This document shows, in pieces, positions 48,707 to 56,926 of a stretch of 64,000 nt of DNA. The DNA comes from Blastococcus haudaquaticus. GTDB taxonomy: Bacteria > Actinomycetota > Actinomycetes > Mycobacteriales > Geodermatophilaceae. Both the position numbers and the translations under genes were made by a program. A model generated the notes under the pieces. That model searched no databases. It worked only from the letters and a program-made list of their open reading frames with translations, and was not told the DNA's origin. Location: NCBI RefSeq assembly GCF_900230285.1, contig NZ_OCNK01000003.1:806001-870000 (forward strand). Direction: 5' to 3'. How positions within the stretch are numbered: the first letter of the stretch is position 1; every line of letters starts with the position of its first letter.

Positions 48707-49927
48707 GTGCCGACCGCTCTGGATGTCGTGGACGGCGAGGTCCGGGAACTCATCCGGCGTCGCGGCCTCGACCCCTTCACCGACCCCGCGCCCGTCCGGG
48801 TGCTGGTCCGCGACGTCGTCGCCGACTACTCCGAGCGCTCGCTCACCTCGGCGCTGCCGCCGATCGGTGACACCGAGTCCGTGGTCCGCGACGTCCTCGA
48901 CCGGGTGGCCGGCTTCGGCCCGCTGCAGCGCTACCTCGACGACCCGGAGATCGAGGAGATCTGGGTCAACGAGCCGGGCCGGGTGTTCATCGCCCGCCGC
49001 GGCCGCAGCGAACTGACGACGACGATCCTCGCGCCCGGCGAACTCGCCGACCTGGTCGAGCGGATGCTGCGCACCTCGGGTCGACGGATCGACATGTCGA
49101 CCCCGTTCGTGGACGCGACCATGCCCGACGGGTCGCGGCTGCACGTCGTCATCCCCGACATCACCCGCCGCCACATGGCCGTGAACATCCGCAAGTTCGT
49201 GCTGCAGGCGCACAGCCTCGACGAGCTGATCGCGCTCGGGACGATCACCACCCAGGCGGCCCGGTTCCTCGAGGCGGCCGTGGCCGCCGGGCTCAACGTG
49301 CTGGTGTCCGGCGGTACCCAGGCGGGGAAGACGACGCTGCTCAACTGCCTCTGCGCGGCCATCCCCGCCCAGGAGCGGGTCATCACCTGCGAGGAGGTCT
49401 TCGAGCTCCGCGTCCCGCTGCCCGACGTCGTCGCGATGCAGACCCGCCAGGCCAACCTCGAGGGCGCGGGCGAGATCCCGCTGCGCCGCCTGGTCAAGGA
49501 GGCGCTGCGGATGCGGCCCTCTCGCATCGTGGTCGGTGAGGTGCGCCAGGAGGAGTGCCTCGACCTGCTGATCGCGCTCAACTCCGGGCTGCCGGGCATG
49601 TGCACGCTGCACGCCAACAGCGCCCGCGAGGCCGTGGTGAAGATGTGCACGCTGCCGCTGCTGGCCGGCGAGAACATCGGGACGGCGTTCGTCGTCCCCA
49701 CCGTGGCGTCGAGCGTCGACCTCGTCGTGCACGTCGGCACCGACGTGTCGGGTCAGCGGCGGGTGCGCGAGATCGTGGCCCTGCCGGGGCGGGCGGAGAA
49801 CGGCGTGATCGAGACCGCCGACATCTTCACCACGCGCGAGGGGCGGCTGGTGCGCGCCGACGGCTACCCGCCGCACCCCGACCGCTTCGCCGCCCGGGGC
49901 CTCGACCTCGCCGGACTGCTGGCGTGA
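48707..49927 (+). CDS. tadA: Tad pilus assembly ATPase TadA/CpaF
   Basis: Secretion ATPase of the type IVc (tight-adherence) pilus system, 406 residues. The N-terminal all-helical part is followed by the RecA-like domain: LNVLVSGGTQAGKTTLLNCL (Walker A, about residues 196-215), VITCEEVFELRVP (Asp box), RPSRIVVGEVRQEECLDLL (Walker B) and GMCTLHANS (His box). GTG at 48707 was chosen for the match of MPTALDVVDGEVRELIRRRG to family N-termini. First gene of the operon; no CpaE/TadZ precedes it. Confidence 0.92.
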   Translation: MPTALDVVDGEVRELIRRRGLDPFTDPAPVRVLVRDVVADYSERSLTSALPPIGDTESVVRDVLDRVAGFGPLQRYLDDPEIEEIWVNEPGRVFIARRGRSELTTTILAPGELADLVERMLRTSGRRIDMSTPFVDATMPDGSRLHVVIPDITRRHMAVNIRKFVLQAHSLDELIALGTITTQAARFLEAAVAAGLNVLVSGGTQAGKTTLLNCLCAAIPAQERVITCEEVFELRVPLPDVVAMQTRQANLEGAGEIPLRRLVKEALRMRPSRIVVGEVRQEECLDLLIALNSGLPGMCTLHANSAREAVVKMCTLPLLAGENIGTAFVVPTVASSVDLVVHVGTDVSGQRRVREIVALPGRAENGVIETADIFTTREGRLVRADGYPPHPDRFAARGLDLAGLLA

Positions 49928-49940
49928 CCGGGCAGCCGAG

Positions 49941-50804
49941 ATGACGCAGTCGGGTGCGCTGCTGGGGCTGCTCCTGGGTGTCGGCCTGCTGCTGATCTGG
50001 CGCAGCGGTCCGCGGGCGCCGCAGGCCCGCTCCACGCCACGGTCACCAGGGCGGCGTCAGGTGCTGCTCGCCGAGGCCGGCCTGACCGGCATCAACGCCG
50101 CCCAGCTGCTGGCGCTCCAGGTCGGTCTCGGACTGCTGGTCCTCGTCGTCGTACTGCTGACCACCGGCACCGTGACGGTCAGCCTGGTCTTCGCGCTGTT
50201 CGGCTTCGCGCTGCCGTACGTGCAGGTGCGCCGCCTGGCGGCCCGCCGCAAGGCCGACCTGCGCGAGGTGTGGCCCGAGGTCGTGGACAACCTGGCGTCG
50301 GCCGTCCGGGCGGGGATGTCGCTGCCCGAGGCGCTGGCGGCGCTGTCCACGCGCGGTCCGGAGGTGCTGCGGCCGCCGTTCGCCCGCTTCGCCGCGGAGT
50401 ACCGGTCCACCGGCCGGTTCAGCACCTGCCTGGACCGCCTGAAGGACGACCTCGCCGACCCGGTGGGCGACCGCATCGTCGAGACGCTGCGGGTGGCGCG
50501 CGAGGTGGGTGGTACCGACCTCGGCCGGGTGCTCCGGACGCTGGCCACCTTCCTGCGCGAGGACGCCCGCGCCCGCGCGGAGCTGGAGACCCGGCAGGGC
50601 TGGGTGGTGTCCGCCGCCCGGCTGGCCGTGGCCGCGCCCTGGGTGGTGCTGCTCCTCCTCGCGACGCAGTCGACGACGCTGGCCGCCTACGACTCGGCGC
50701 TGGGCACCGCGATCCTGCTGATCGGCGGTGCCGTGTGCGCCGTCGCCTACCGGCTGATGCTGCGGATCGGGCGGCTGCCCGAGGACGTGCGGGTGTTGCA
50801 GTGA
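49941..50804 (+). CDS. tadB: Tad inner-membrane platform protein TadB
   Basis: A 287-residue T2SSF-domain membrane protein. It has a first helix (GALLGLLLGVGLLLIWRS), two close helices (LLVLVVVLLTTGTVTVSLVFALFGFALPYV), the T2SSF core LREVWPEVVDNLASAVRAGMSLPEALAAL, and two C-terminal helices. It forms the assembly platform with TadC above TadA. It starts 13 bp after tadA. Confidence 0.88.
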   Translation: MTQSGALLGLLLGVGLLLIWRSGPRAPQARSTPRSPGRRQVLLAEAGLTGINAAQLLALQVGLGLLVLVVVLLTTGTVTVSLVFALFGFALPYVQVRRLAARRKADLREVWPEVVDNLASAVRAGMSLPEALAALSTRGPEVLRPPFARFAAEYRSTGRFSTCLDRLKDDLADPVGDRIVETLRVAREVGGTDLGRVLRTLATFLREDARARAELETRQGWVVSAARLAVAAPWVVLLLLATQSTTLAAYDSALGTAILLIGGAVCAVAYRLMLRIGRLPEDVRVLQ

Positions 50805-50808
50805 ACGA

Positions 50809-50883
50809 GCTTGCGAGTTCACCAGCGGACACAGCAGCGCCGCGAACGCGGTCGACGAGCGCCAGCGAGGAGAACTCGTGAGC
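50809..50883 (+). promoter_or_regulatory. Hairpin covering the tadC ribosome-binding site and start
   Basis: GCTTGCGAGTTC (50809-50820) can pair along its full length with GAACTCGTGAGC (50872-50883), using two G-U wobbles. The right arm includes the tadC GTG start. The 51-base loop includes the rest of the spacer after tadB. Confidence 0.45.
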
Positions 50884-51819
50884 GCGGGACTGACCGGGAT
50901 GCTGCTGGGCCTGATGGCGGCGGTCGGGCTCGTGCTGGCGGTGAGCTACGCGCCGCCGTTCCGATCGGTGCGGCTGGTCGACCGGCTGGCGCCCTACGTG
51001 CACGACACCCCACCGCCGTCGCGGCTGCTGGGCACCGCCACCGAGCCGGGTCTGCTCACCGCCGTCCGCCGGGTCTTCGGTCCGGCGATCGGCGACGGCG
51101 CACGGCTGGTCGACCGCATGCTCGGCGGGCGGGCCGCCGTCCGGCGCCGCCTGGACGCGCTGGCCACCGACACCACCGTCGAGGACTTCCGGGTCGAGCA
51201 GGTCGTCTGGGGTGGCCTGGGGCTGCTCGGCGCCGCGGTCGTGGCGGCCGTCGGCTCCGTCGCTGCGGGCGGGCTGAACGTGCTGTCCGCCGGGCTGCTC
51301 TGCGTGGCGGGGCTTCTCGGTGGTGTCCTGGGGCGCGACTGGTGGCTGACCCAGCAGGTGCAGCGCCGCGAGGAGCTGCTGCTGGCCGAGTTCCCCGTCG
51401 TCGCCGAGCTGCTCGCCCTCGCGGTGACGGCGGGAGAGAGCCCGACCGCGGCGATCGCCCGCGTCACGCGGCTGTCCGGTGGGGAGCTGGCCAGGGAGCT
51501 CGGCGAAGCCCTCGGCCGGGCGCGGTCGGGTGTGCCGCTGGTCGACGCGCTCCAGGGAGTGGCCGACCGCACCTCGTTGGACCCGCTCGCGCGGTTCATC
51601 GACGGGCTCCTGGTGGCCATCGAGCGCGGCACCCCGCTGGCCGAGGTGCTGCGCGCCCAGGCCGCGGACGTCCGGGAGGCCGGGAAGCGCCGGCTGCTCG
51701 AGGCGGGTGGCCGGAAGGAGATCGCCATGATGGTGCCGGTCGTCTTCCTGGTGCTGCCGGTCACCGTTCTCTTCGCCCTGTTCCCGGGGCTGATCAGCAT
51801 CGTCTCGCTGGCGCAGTGA
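50878..51819 (+). CDS. tadC: Tad inner-membrane platform protein TadC
   Basis: A 313-residue T2SSF-domain membrane protein, partner of TadB. It has an N-terminal helix (LLGLMAAVGLVLAVSYAPPF), a middle helix pair (GLGLLGAAVVAAVGSVAAGGL, AGLLCVAGLLGGVLG), T2SSF segment LAEFPVVAELLALAVTAGESPTAAI and a C-terminal pair (VPVVFLVLPVTVLFALFPGLI). GTG at 50878 has GAGGAG close by, but that site is inside a possible hairpin. It follows tadB by 73 bp. Confidence 0.88.
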   Translation: MSAGLTGMLLGLMAAVGLVLAVSYAPPFRSVRLVDRLAPYVHDTPPPSRLLGTATEPGLLTAVRRVFGPAIGDGARLVDRMLGGRAAVRRRLDALATDTTVEDFRVEQVVWGGLGLLGAAVVAAVGSVAAGGLNVLSAGLLCVAGLLGGVLGRDWWLTQQVQRREELLLAEFPVVAELLALAVTAGESPTAAIARVTRLSGGELARELGEALGRARSGVPLVDALQGVADRTSLDPLARFIDGLLVAIERGTPLAEVLRAQAADVREAGKRRLLEAGGRKEIAMMVPVVFLVLPVTVLFALFPGLISIVSLAQ

Positions 51820-51848
51820 GCCAGCGGGACACGAGGAAAGGACTTTCC

Positions 51849-52055
51849 ATGCGCGGTATCGCGTACCTGACCGCCGCAGCCGCGGCCCTCGCCGCGCGGG
51901 TGCGCGGCGAGGATCCCGAACGGGGCGACGTCCCGGGCTGGGTGATGATCACGGTGATGACGGCGGCCCTCGTGCTGGCCATCCTCATCCCGTTCCGGGA
52001 GGCGATCGTCTCCGCCGTGGAGAACGCGCTCACCTCCGTCACGAGCGGTGGCTGA
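51849..52055 (+). CDS. Flp-like pilin, divergent
   Basis: A 68-residue protein in the flp position of the operon. It has a charged leader (VRGEDPERGDVPGW) followed by one hydrophobic helix (VMITVMTAALVLAILIPF) and a short tail. The usual processing site and Glu at +5 of Flp are not obvious; GDVPGWVMI stands in its place. It could still be the pilin, or a small accessory protein. ATG at 51849; GGAAAGGA lies just upstream. Confidence 0.65.
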   Translation: MRGIAYLTAAAAALAARVRGEDPERGDVPGWVMITVMTAALVLAILIPFREAIVSAVENALTSVTSGG

Positions 52056-52071
52056 GCAGCCGGTTCCATCA

Positions 52072-52461
52072 ATGGACGACGGCGAGCGAGGCAGCGCCGT
52101 CGTCGACTTCGTCATGGTCTCGTTGTTGATCGTGGCGCTGCTGCTGGCCGTGCTGCAGGTCGCCGTCTACGTGCACGTGCGCAACGTGGTGACGGCGAGC
52201 GCGCAGGCCGGTGCCCGGTACGCCGCGAACGCCGACGTGGACACCTCCGCCGGGGCGCCGCGGACGGTGGAGATCGTCGCGCGGGCCACGTCCGTGCAGA
52301 CCGCGGAGGGCCTGGCCTGCACGTCGGCGGAGGAGGTCGACGCCAGCGGGCTGGTGCTCGTGGTGGTGCGCTGCACCGGATCGGTGCCGTCGCTGCTGGC
52401 GGCGCTGGGCAACCTGCTGCCGCTGGAGGTCACCGGCCGCGCGGTGAAGGAGCTGGCATGA
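52072..52461 (+). CDS. tadE: TadE-family pseudopilin
   Basis: A 129-residue TadE-like protein: DDGERGSAVVDFVMVSLLIVALLLAVLQVAVYVHVRN is the typical N-terminal hydrophobic segment with its cleavage region before it. An exported part with two Cys follows. A GTG at 52048, overlapping the previous stop, would add eight residues. The stop overlaps the next start (ATGA). A decayed copy of its middle lies at 61777. Confidence 0.85.
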   Translation: MDDGERGSAVVDFVMVSLLIVALLLAVLQVAVYVHVRNVVTASAQAGARYAANADVDTSAGAPRTVEIVARATSVQTAEGLACTSAEEVDASGLVLVVVRCTGSVPSLLAALGNLLPLEVTGRAVKELA

Positions 52462-52916
52462 CCTGGCTGCGGCGCCGGCTGGCCGACGAGCAGGGGTCCG
52501 CTCTGGTGGAGTTCGTCTTCATCGCGCTGGTCGTGTTCGTGCCGCTGATCTACATCATCGCCGGGTTCTCGGCGGTGCAGCGCGGTGTGTTCGCCTCGAC
52601 CGCAGCCGCCCGCGAGGCCGGCCGGGCGATCGCTACCGCGCCCGACCCGGTGACCGGGCAGGAGCGGGCACTGCGGGCCGCTGAGCTGGCGGTCGAGGAC
52701 CAGTCGGTCGACGTCACCGACCTGCAGCTGGCCTACGCGCCGGCGGGTGCCGACTGCGCGGCGGCCGGCGGGTACACCCCGACGCTCACGCCGGGGGAGG
52801 AGTTCTCCGTCTGCGTCACGGTGACCGTCCGCATCCCGCTGCTGCCGGAGTTCATCGACGCGAACACGGCGACCGGCCAGTTCGTCGTCGAGCGCGACCG
52901 CTACGTCGACGCCTGA
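52458..52916 (+). CDS. TadE/TadF-like pseudopilin
   Basis: A 152-residue second TadE-like protein. The N-terminus DEQGSALVEFVFIALVVFVPLIYIIAGFSAVQRGVFASTAAAREAGRA is the pseudopilin helix, with the Glu of EF conserved. The exported part has two Cys (ADCAAAG and FSVCVT). Last gene of the tad operon; a TadG-like gene, prepilin peptidase and CpaE are missing. Its stop lies 5 bp from the convergent kinase stop. Confidence 0.85.
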   Translation: MTWLRRRLADEQGSALVEFVFIALVVFVPLIYIIAGFSAVQRGVFASTAAAREAGRAIATAPDPVTGQERALRAAELAVEDQSVDVTDLQLAYAPAGADCAAAGGYTPTLTPGEEFSVCVTVTVRIPLLPEFIDANTATGQFVVERDRYVDA

Positions 52917-52921
52917 TGCCG

Positions 52922-53815
52922 TCACCGCGGCGGCCGCGCTCCGGCGTGCGCGACCGCCCCCGCTCCGGCGGCGGCACCCGCCCGGGCGGCATCCACGACC
53001 GAGGCGCCTCGCGCCAGCGCCGCCGCCAGGGCTCCGACGAAGGCGTCACCGGCGCCGGTCGTGTCGACCACCGCCTCGACCGCCGCCCCCGCCACCCGCA
53101 GCGGGCCGGCGCCGTCGGCGGTCACGTGCCCGTCCGCGCCGAGGGTGACGCACACCGAGCGAGCCCCGGTCGCCGCCAGCAGCGACGCCGCGAAAGCTGT
53201 CGGATCCGTGGCGACCGGGGCGCCGGCCAGCCGCAGCAGGTCCGCGGCCTCGTGGCGGTTCACCACCACCGGGTCCGCGGCCGCGAGTGTCGGAGGCGAG
53301 AGCTCCACGACCGGCCCGCAGCTGACGACCAGCCGCGCTCCCTCACGGGCCGCCAGCTCGGCGGCGGCGTCCACCACGGCGGCGCCCAGTTCAGTCTGCG
53401 CCAGCACCACCGCCGCCGCCGCAGGAGCTGCGTGCACGATCTGGGGAGTGACCGTCTCGTTCGCGCCCGCGCAGACGACGATCGCGTTCTCCCCGGCGGC
53501 GTCCACGACGATCACCGCGGTGGACGTGGGCACGCCCGCAACGACGGCGACCCGTGACACATCGACTCCGCGGGCGACGAGGTCGTCGAGCTGGGCGCGC
53601 CCGCCGTCGTCGCCACCCACCGCACCGAGCATCGCGGTGACGGCACCCGCCCGGGCGGCCGCGGCCGCCTGGTTGCCGCCCTTGCCACCGCTGGTGGTGG
53701 AGAGCCGCCCGCCGGTGACGGTCTCGCCCGGCGCCGGCCGGCGCTGCGTCCGCGCCACCACGTCGTGGTTGAGCGAGCCCACGACGAGCACGTCCACGGC
53801 GGGCGGCGTCGTCAC
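52922..53815 (-). CDS. PfkB family carbohydrate kinase (ribokinase-like)
   Basis: A 297-residue sugar kinase. The N-terminal VVGSLNHDVVARTQRRPAPGETV and TTSGGKGGNQAAAAARAG are ribokinase-type substrate motifs. VTLGADGHV and DTTGAGDAFVGALAAAL near the C-terminus are the anion hole and catalytic Asp. It probably phosphorylates the sugar or nucleoside brought in by the ABC importer of the same operon. GTG at 53815 overlaps the upstream stop by 4 bases. Confidence 0.88.
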   Translation of the reverse strand: MTTPPAVDVLVVGSLNHDVVARTQRRPAPGETVTGGRLSTTSGGKGGNQAAAAARAGAVTAMLGAVGGDDGGRAQLDDLVARGVDVSRVAVVAGVPTSTAVIVVDAAGENAIVVCAGANETVTPQIVHAAPAAAAVVLAQTELGAAVVDAAAELAAREGARLVVSCGPVVELSPPTLAAADPVVVNRHEAADLLRLAGAPVATDPTAFAASLLAATGARSVCVTLGADGHVTADGAGPLRVAGAAVEAVVDTTGAGDAFVGALAAALARGASVVDAARAGAAAGAGAVAHAGARPPR

Positions 53816-54567
53816 CGGGCCTGGCCCTCGCCGGCCAGCCAGCGCACGGCCTGCTGCCACAGTCGGGCGAAACCGGGCCACGAGGTGAACTCCTCGGGTG
53901 CCCAGTGCGGGCCGATGTCGCTGGCGTAGGCCAGTGTCCGACCGGCCCCCGCCACGCCGAGCACGAGCAGCGGGTGGTCGTCGAACGCGGCCACGGTCTG
54001 CGCGTCGTCCTTGGGCACCAGCCGCTGGTAACCGAGCAGCGCCGGCGTTTCGGCGTCCAGGCCATCGGTCACCGGGTGGGTGCCCACCAGCCGGGCGCGC
54101 ACCCCCTGCGGGGTCTCCTCCCGGTCGTCGCCGGTCTCCATCACCACCGGCAGCACCTCGGCCAGCGCGCCCGACCGGTAGTTGGCCTTGGCTTCGATGC
54201 CTTGGAAGGACAGGTAACCACCGACCATGGCGAGGCCTCCGCCGTCACGTACCCAGTCACGCAGCAACGCGAGCCGGTTCGGGGAGGCCTGCCCGCGGAC
54301 GAAGGTGCGCGAGGGCAGCAGCAACGTGTTGGCCCCGATGTCCGACAGCAGGACGACGTCGTAGGCGTCCAACTGCTCCCGCGTGGTGGGGAAGTGGGTC
54401 GCCGCCACGTGCGACGGCATGTAGGTCAGGTCGATGCCGCCGTCCTCGAGGGCGGCGATCAGCGCCTGACCGCCCTCGGCGTAGTCGACGGTGGTGAAGC
54501 TGTCGAAGCCCTTGGTGTGGATCGAGGTGACGGACCAGGACTCGCCGGCCAGCAGGGCGCGCGTCAT
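53812..54567 (-). CDS. Glutamine amidotransferase-like / ThuA-like class I protein
   Basis: A 251-residue flavodoxin-like fold (MTRALLAGESWSVTSIHTKG). Features are TTVDYAEGGQALIAALEDGGIDLTY, LDAYDVVLLSDIGANTLLLP, the glycine turn VRDGGGLAMVGGYLSFQGI and LLVLGVAGAGRTLAYASDIGPHW. The nucleophile Cys of real glutaminases is not present at the GG(Y) turn, so hydrolysis of glutamine is unlikely. Such proteins occur in sugar catabolic operons; the role is unknown. It lies 54 bp after the M20 gene. Confidence 0.75.
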   Translation of the reverse strand: MTRALLAGESWSVTSIHTKGFDSFTTVDYAEGGQALIAALEDGGIDLTYMPSHVAATHFPTTREQLDAYDVVLLSDIGANTLLLPSRTFVRGQASPNRLALLRDWVRDGGGLAMVGGYLSFQGIEAKANYRSGALAEVLPVVMETGDDREETPQGVRARLVGTHPVTDGLDAETPALLGYQRLVPKDDAQTVAAFDDHPLLVLGVAGAGRTLAYASDIGPHWAPEEFTSWPGFARLWQQAVRWLAGEGQAR

Positions 54568-54621
54568 GTGGATCTCCTTGCAGCAGCAGCAGTGGTGGGG
54601 ATGAAGAGGGGACGCGCGGGC

Positions 54622-55950
54622 TCAGCCGCAGATGTCGGCGATGGTCAGGGCGAAGACCTTCGTGGCGGCGAGGAGGTCGGCCTCCTCGACGTTCTCGTCG
54701 GCCTGGTGGGCGACACCCATGTGGCCCGGGCCGAAGTTGATCGTGGGGCTGCCCGAATCGATCATCAGGCCCATGTCGGTGTGCGACATGCAGCCCTGCA
54801 GGTCGCTGGCGATGCCGACCTCACGGGCGTGGGCGAGGGTGCGCTGCACGACGGCCTCGGTGTCGGGGGTCTCGCCGCAGTCGGCGTCGACGAGCCAGGT
54901 GATCGTCGGCGGGTTGGCCGTGAACCAGTCGTCGTCGGTGACGAAGGTGGTGAAGAGCTCCTCGAGCTCGGCCTTCACGACGCTGCCCAGCCCGTGGGCG
55001 TCCTTCTGGCCCGGCAGGTACTGGGCGTTGAACCGGATCGCGCAGCGGGAGGCGTAGGTGGTGGGGTACTCGCCGGCGTCGATCTGGGCGACGTGGATCT
55101 GGCACGGGATCGGCAGGTATCGGTGGTTCTTCACCGGGTCTGCGGCCCATTCGGCGTTCTTGGCCCGGATGGCGTCGAGCAGGCGGTGGCCGTAGGCGAT
55201 CGCGTCGACGGCGCCGCCCTCCTGCCAGGGCTTCTTCTCCAGTTCGATGTGCCCGGCGCGGCCGTGCAGCACGACCTCGCCCCACAGGATTCCCCGGCAC
55301 AGCGGCGCGATGTTGAGGTCGGTGGCCTCCGGGACGATCGTGCCCAGCGGCGCCACGTACCCGCGGTCGACGAGCGCGAGGGTGCCCATGCCGCCGGCCT
55401 CCTCGTCGGCGACCGAGGCGATGATCAGGTCGTTGCGCAGCCGGACACCGGCAGCCTTGAGCGCGGCGAGCCCACCGAGCGCCGCGGCCATGCCGCCCTT
55501 CATGTCGACCGTCCCGCGGCCGTAGATCTTCCCGTCCTTGCGGGCCCCGCCGAAGGGGTCCTCGGTCCACAGACTGCCGACGCTGACGACGTCGCAGTGG
55601 CCCTGGATCATGAAGGCGGGCGCGTCGGGGTCGGTGCCCTTGAAGCGGGCGACGACGTTGGGCCGGCCGGTGAAGTCGCGGCCCGGGTAGTAGCCCGGCC
55701 CGTCGGCCCGGTGGGCGAGTTCGTCGGCGCTGGGCTCCCAGACGTCGATCTCGTCGGCGCCCAGCTCCCGCAGCCGGCGTTCGAAGACGGCCTGCACGGG
55801 GGCCTCGCCGGAGATCTCCGCCGGGTCTCCGAACCACGGGTTGACGCTGGGAGTGCGGATGAGCTCCTGCAGCAGCTCGATCGTCGCCTCCTCGCCCGCT
55901 TCGACGGCAGCGAGGATCTGCTCGCGGGTGACGGTGGTGGGTGCGGTCAT
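54622..55950 (-). CDS. M20 family metallopeptidase (ArgE/DapE-like)
   Basis: A 442-residue zinc amidohydrolase or peptidase. Metal ligands and catalytic residues are visible: GHCDVV (His, catalytic Asp), YGRGTVDMKGG (Asp), ADEEAGG (catalytic Glu and ligand Glu), and near the C-terminus GPGHMGVAHQADENV (His). The dimerisation domain lies between. It cleaves N-acyl or N-carbamoyl amino acids or dipeptides in relatives; here the substrate is probably linked to the importer. It starts 19 bp after the second permease gene. Confidence 0.87.
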   Translation of the reverse strand: MTAPTTVTREQILAAVEAGEEATIELLQELIRTPSVNPWFGDPAEISGEAPVQAVFERRLRELGADEIDVWEPSADELAHRADGPGYYPGRDFTGRPNVVARFKGTDPDAPAFMIQGHCDVVSVGSLWTEDPFGGARKDGKIYGRGTVDMKGGMAAALGGLAALKAAGVRLRNDLIIASVADEEAGGMGTLALVDRGYVAPLGTIVPEATDLNIAPLCRGILWGEVVLHGRAGHIELEKKPWQEGGAVDAIAYGHRLLDAIRAKNAEWAADPVKNHRYLPIPCQIHVAQIDAGEYPTTYASRCAIRFNAQYLPGQKDAHGLGSVVKAELEELFTTFVTDDDWFTANPPTITWLVDADCGETPDTEAVVQRTLAHAREVGIASDLQGCMSHTDMGLMIDSGSPTINFGPGHMGVAHQADENVEEADLLAATKVFALTIADICG

Positions 55951-55969
55951 GGGAATGCCTTTCCGTGGG

Positions 55970-56926
55970 TCAGAGCGCGGGCTGCGCGGTCTGGGACCGC
56001 GAGCGCACGAGCATGGAGACGATGAGCACGGCCCCGAGCAGGCCGATCTGGTAGGTGCTGCCGACGCCGGCCAGCTGGAGGCCGGAGTTGAGGACGGCGA
56101 CGAGCAGCAGCGCGAGGAAGGTTCCGGACAGCCGCCCGGTCCCGCCGGTGATCGCGGTGCCGCCGAGGACGGCGATGGTGATGGCCTGCAGCTCGAAGCC
56201 CGTGCCGGCGGTCGGCCGGGCGTTGAGCAGCCACGACGCCGTGACGATCGCGCCGACCGCCGCCAGCGTCGAGGCGATGACGTACAGCGAGAGGCGGATC
56301 CGCTTGACGTCCACCCCGACCAGGCCGGCGGCACGCTCGTTCGAGCCGACCTGGTAGACCCGCCGGCCGAAGACCGTGCGTTGCATGACGAAGGCGCCGA
56401 TCACGAACGCGGGGATGAGCACGCAGAGCACCTGGAAGGGCACCCCGGCGATCGAGGTCTGGCCGATCGTCGAGAACCCCGCGCGGTCGAAGCCGTTGAT
56501 GTCGACACCGTCGGACAGGACGTTCGCCGCCGACGAGAACAGATAGAGCGTGCCGAGGGTGACGATGAGCGGCGGCAGCTGGAGCCCGGTGATGAGGCCG
56601 CCGTTGACGAGCCCGAGCAGGGCGCCGACGACGAGGGTGAGCAGCGCGGCCAGCCAGGGGTTGAGCCCGCCGTTGACCGCGAGGAGCCCGAACACCACCG
56701 AGCACAGCGAGAGCGTCGAACCGATCGAGAGGTCGATGCCGCCGCCCCCGCCCAGAATCACCAGCGTCTGCCCCAACGCCAACAGCCCGATGACGGCGCT
56801 GTACTGCAGCAGACTCAGAAGGTTGCCGGTGTTGAGGAAGTACGGCGAGATGAGGCTCATGGCCACCATCGCGACGGCGATGAGCGCCAGCAGTACGACG
56901 CGTCGGTCGCGCAGGGCGGCGCTCAC
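55970..56926 (-). CDS. Sugar-type ABC transporter permease 2 (RbsC/RhaQ-like)
   Basis: A 318-residue BPD_transp_2 permease with about eight to ten helices. Signature segments are GQTLVILGGGGGIDLSIGSTLSL and GRRVYQVGSNERAAGLVGVDVKRIRLSLYVI, then AITIAVLGGTAITGGTGRLSGTFLA. Two different permease genes, as here, are typical of rhamnose/AI-2-like importers. Start GTG at 56926 overlaps the upstream permease stop. Confidence 0.9.
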   Translation of the reverse strand: MSAALRDRRVVLLALIAVAMVAMSLISPYFLNTGNLLSLLQYSAVIGLLALGQTLVILGGGGGIDLSIGSTLSLCSVVFGLLAVNGGLNPWLAALLTLVVGALLGLVNGGLITGLQLPPLIVTLGTLYLFSSAANVLSDGVDINGFDRAGFSTIGQTSIAGVPFQVLCVLIPAFVIGAFVMQRTVFGRRVYQVGSNERAAGLVGVDVKRIRLSLYVIASTLAAVGAIVTASWLLNARPTAGTGFELQAITIAVLGGTAITGGTGRLSGTFLALLLVAVLNSGLQLAGVGSTYQIGLLGAVLIVSMLVRSRSQTAQPAL

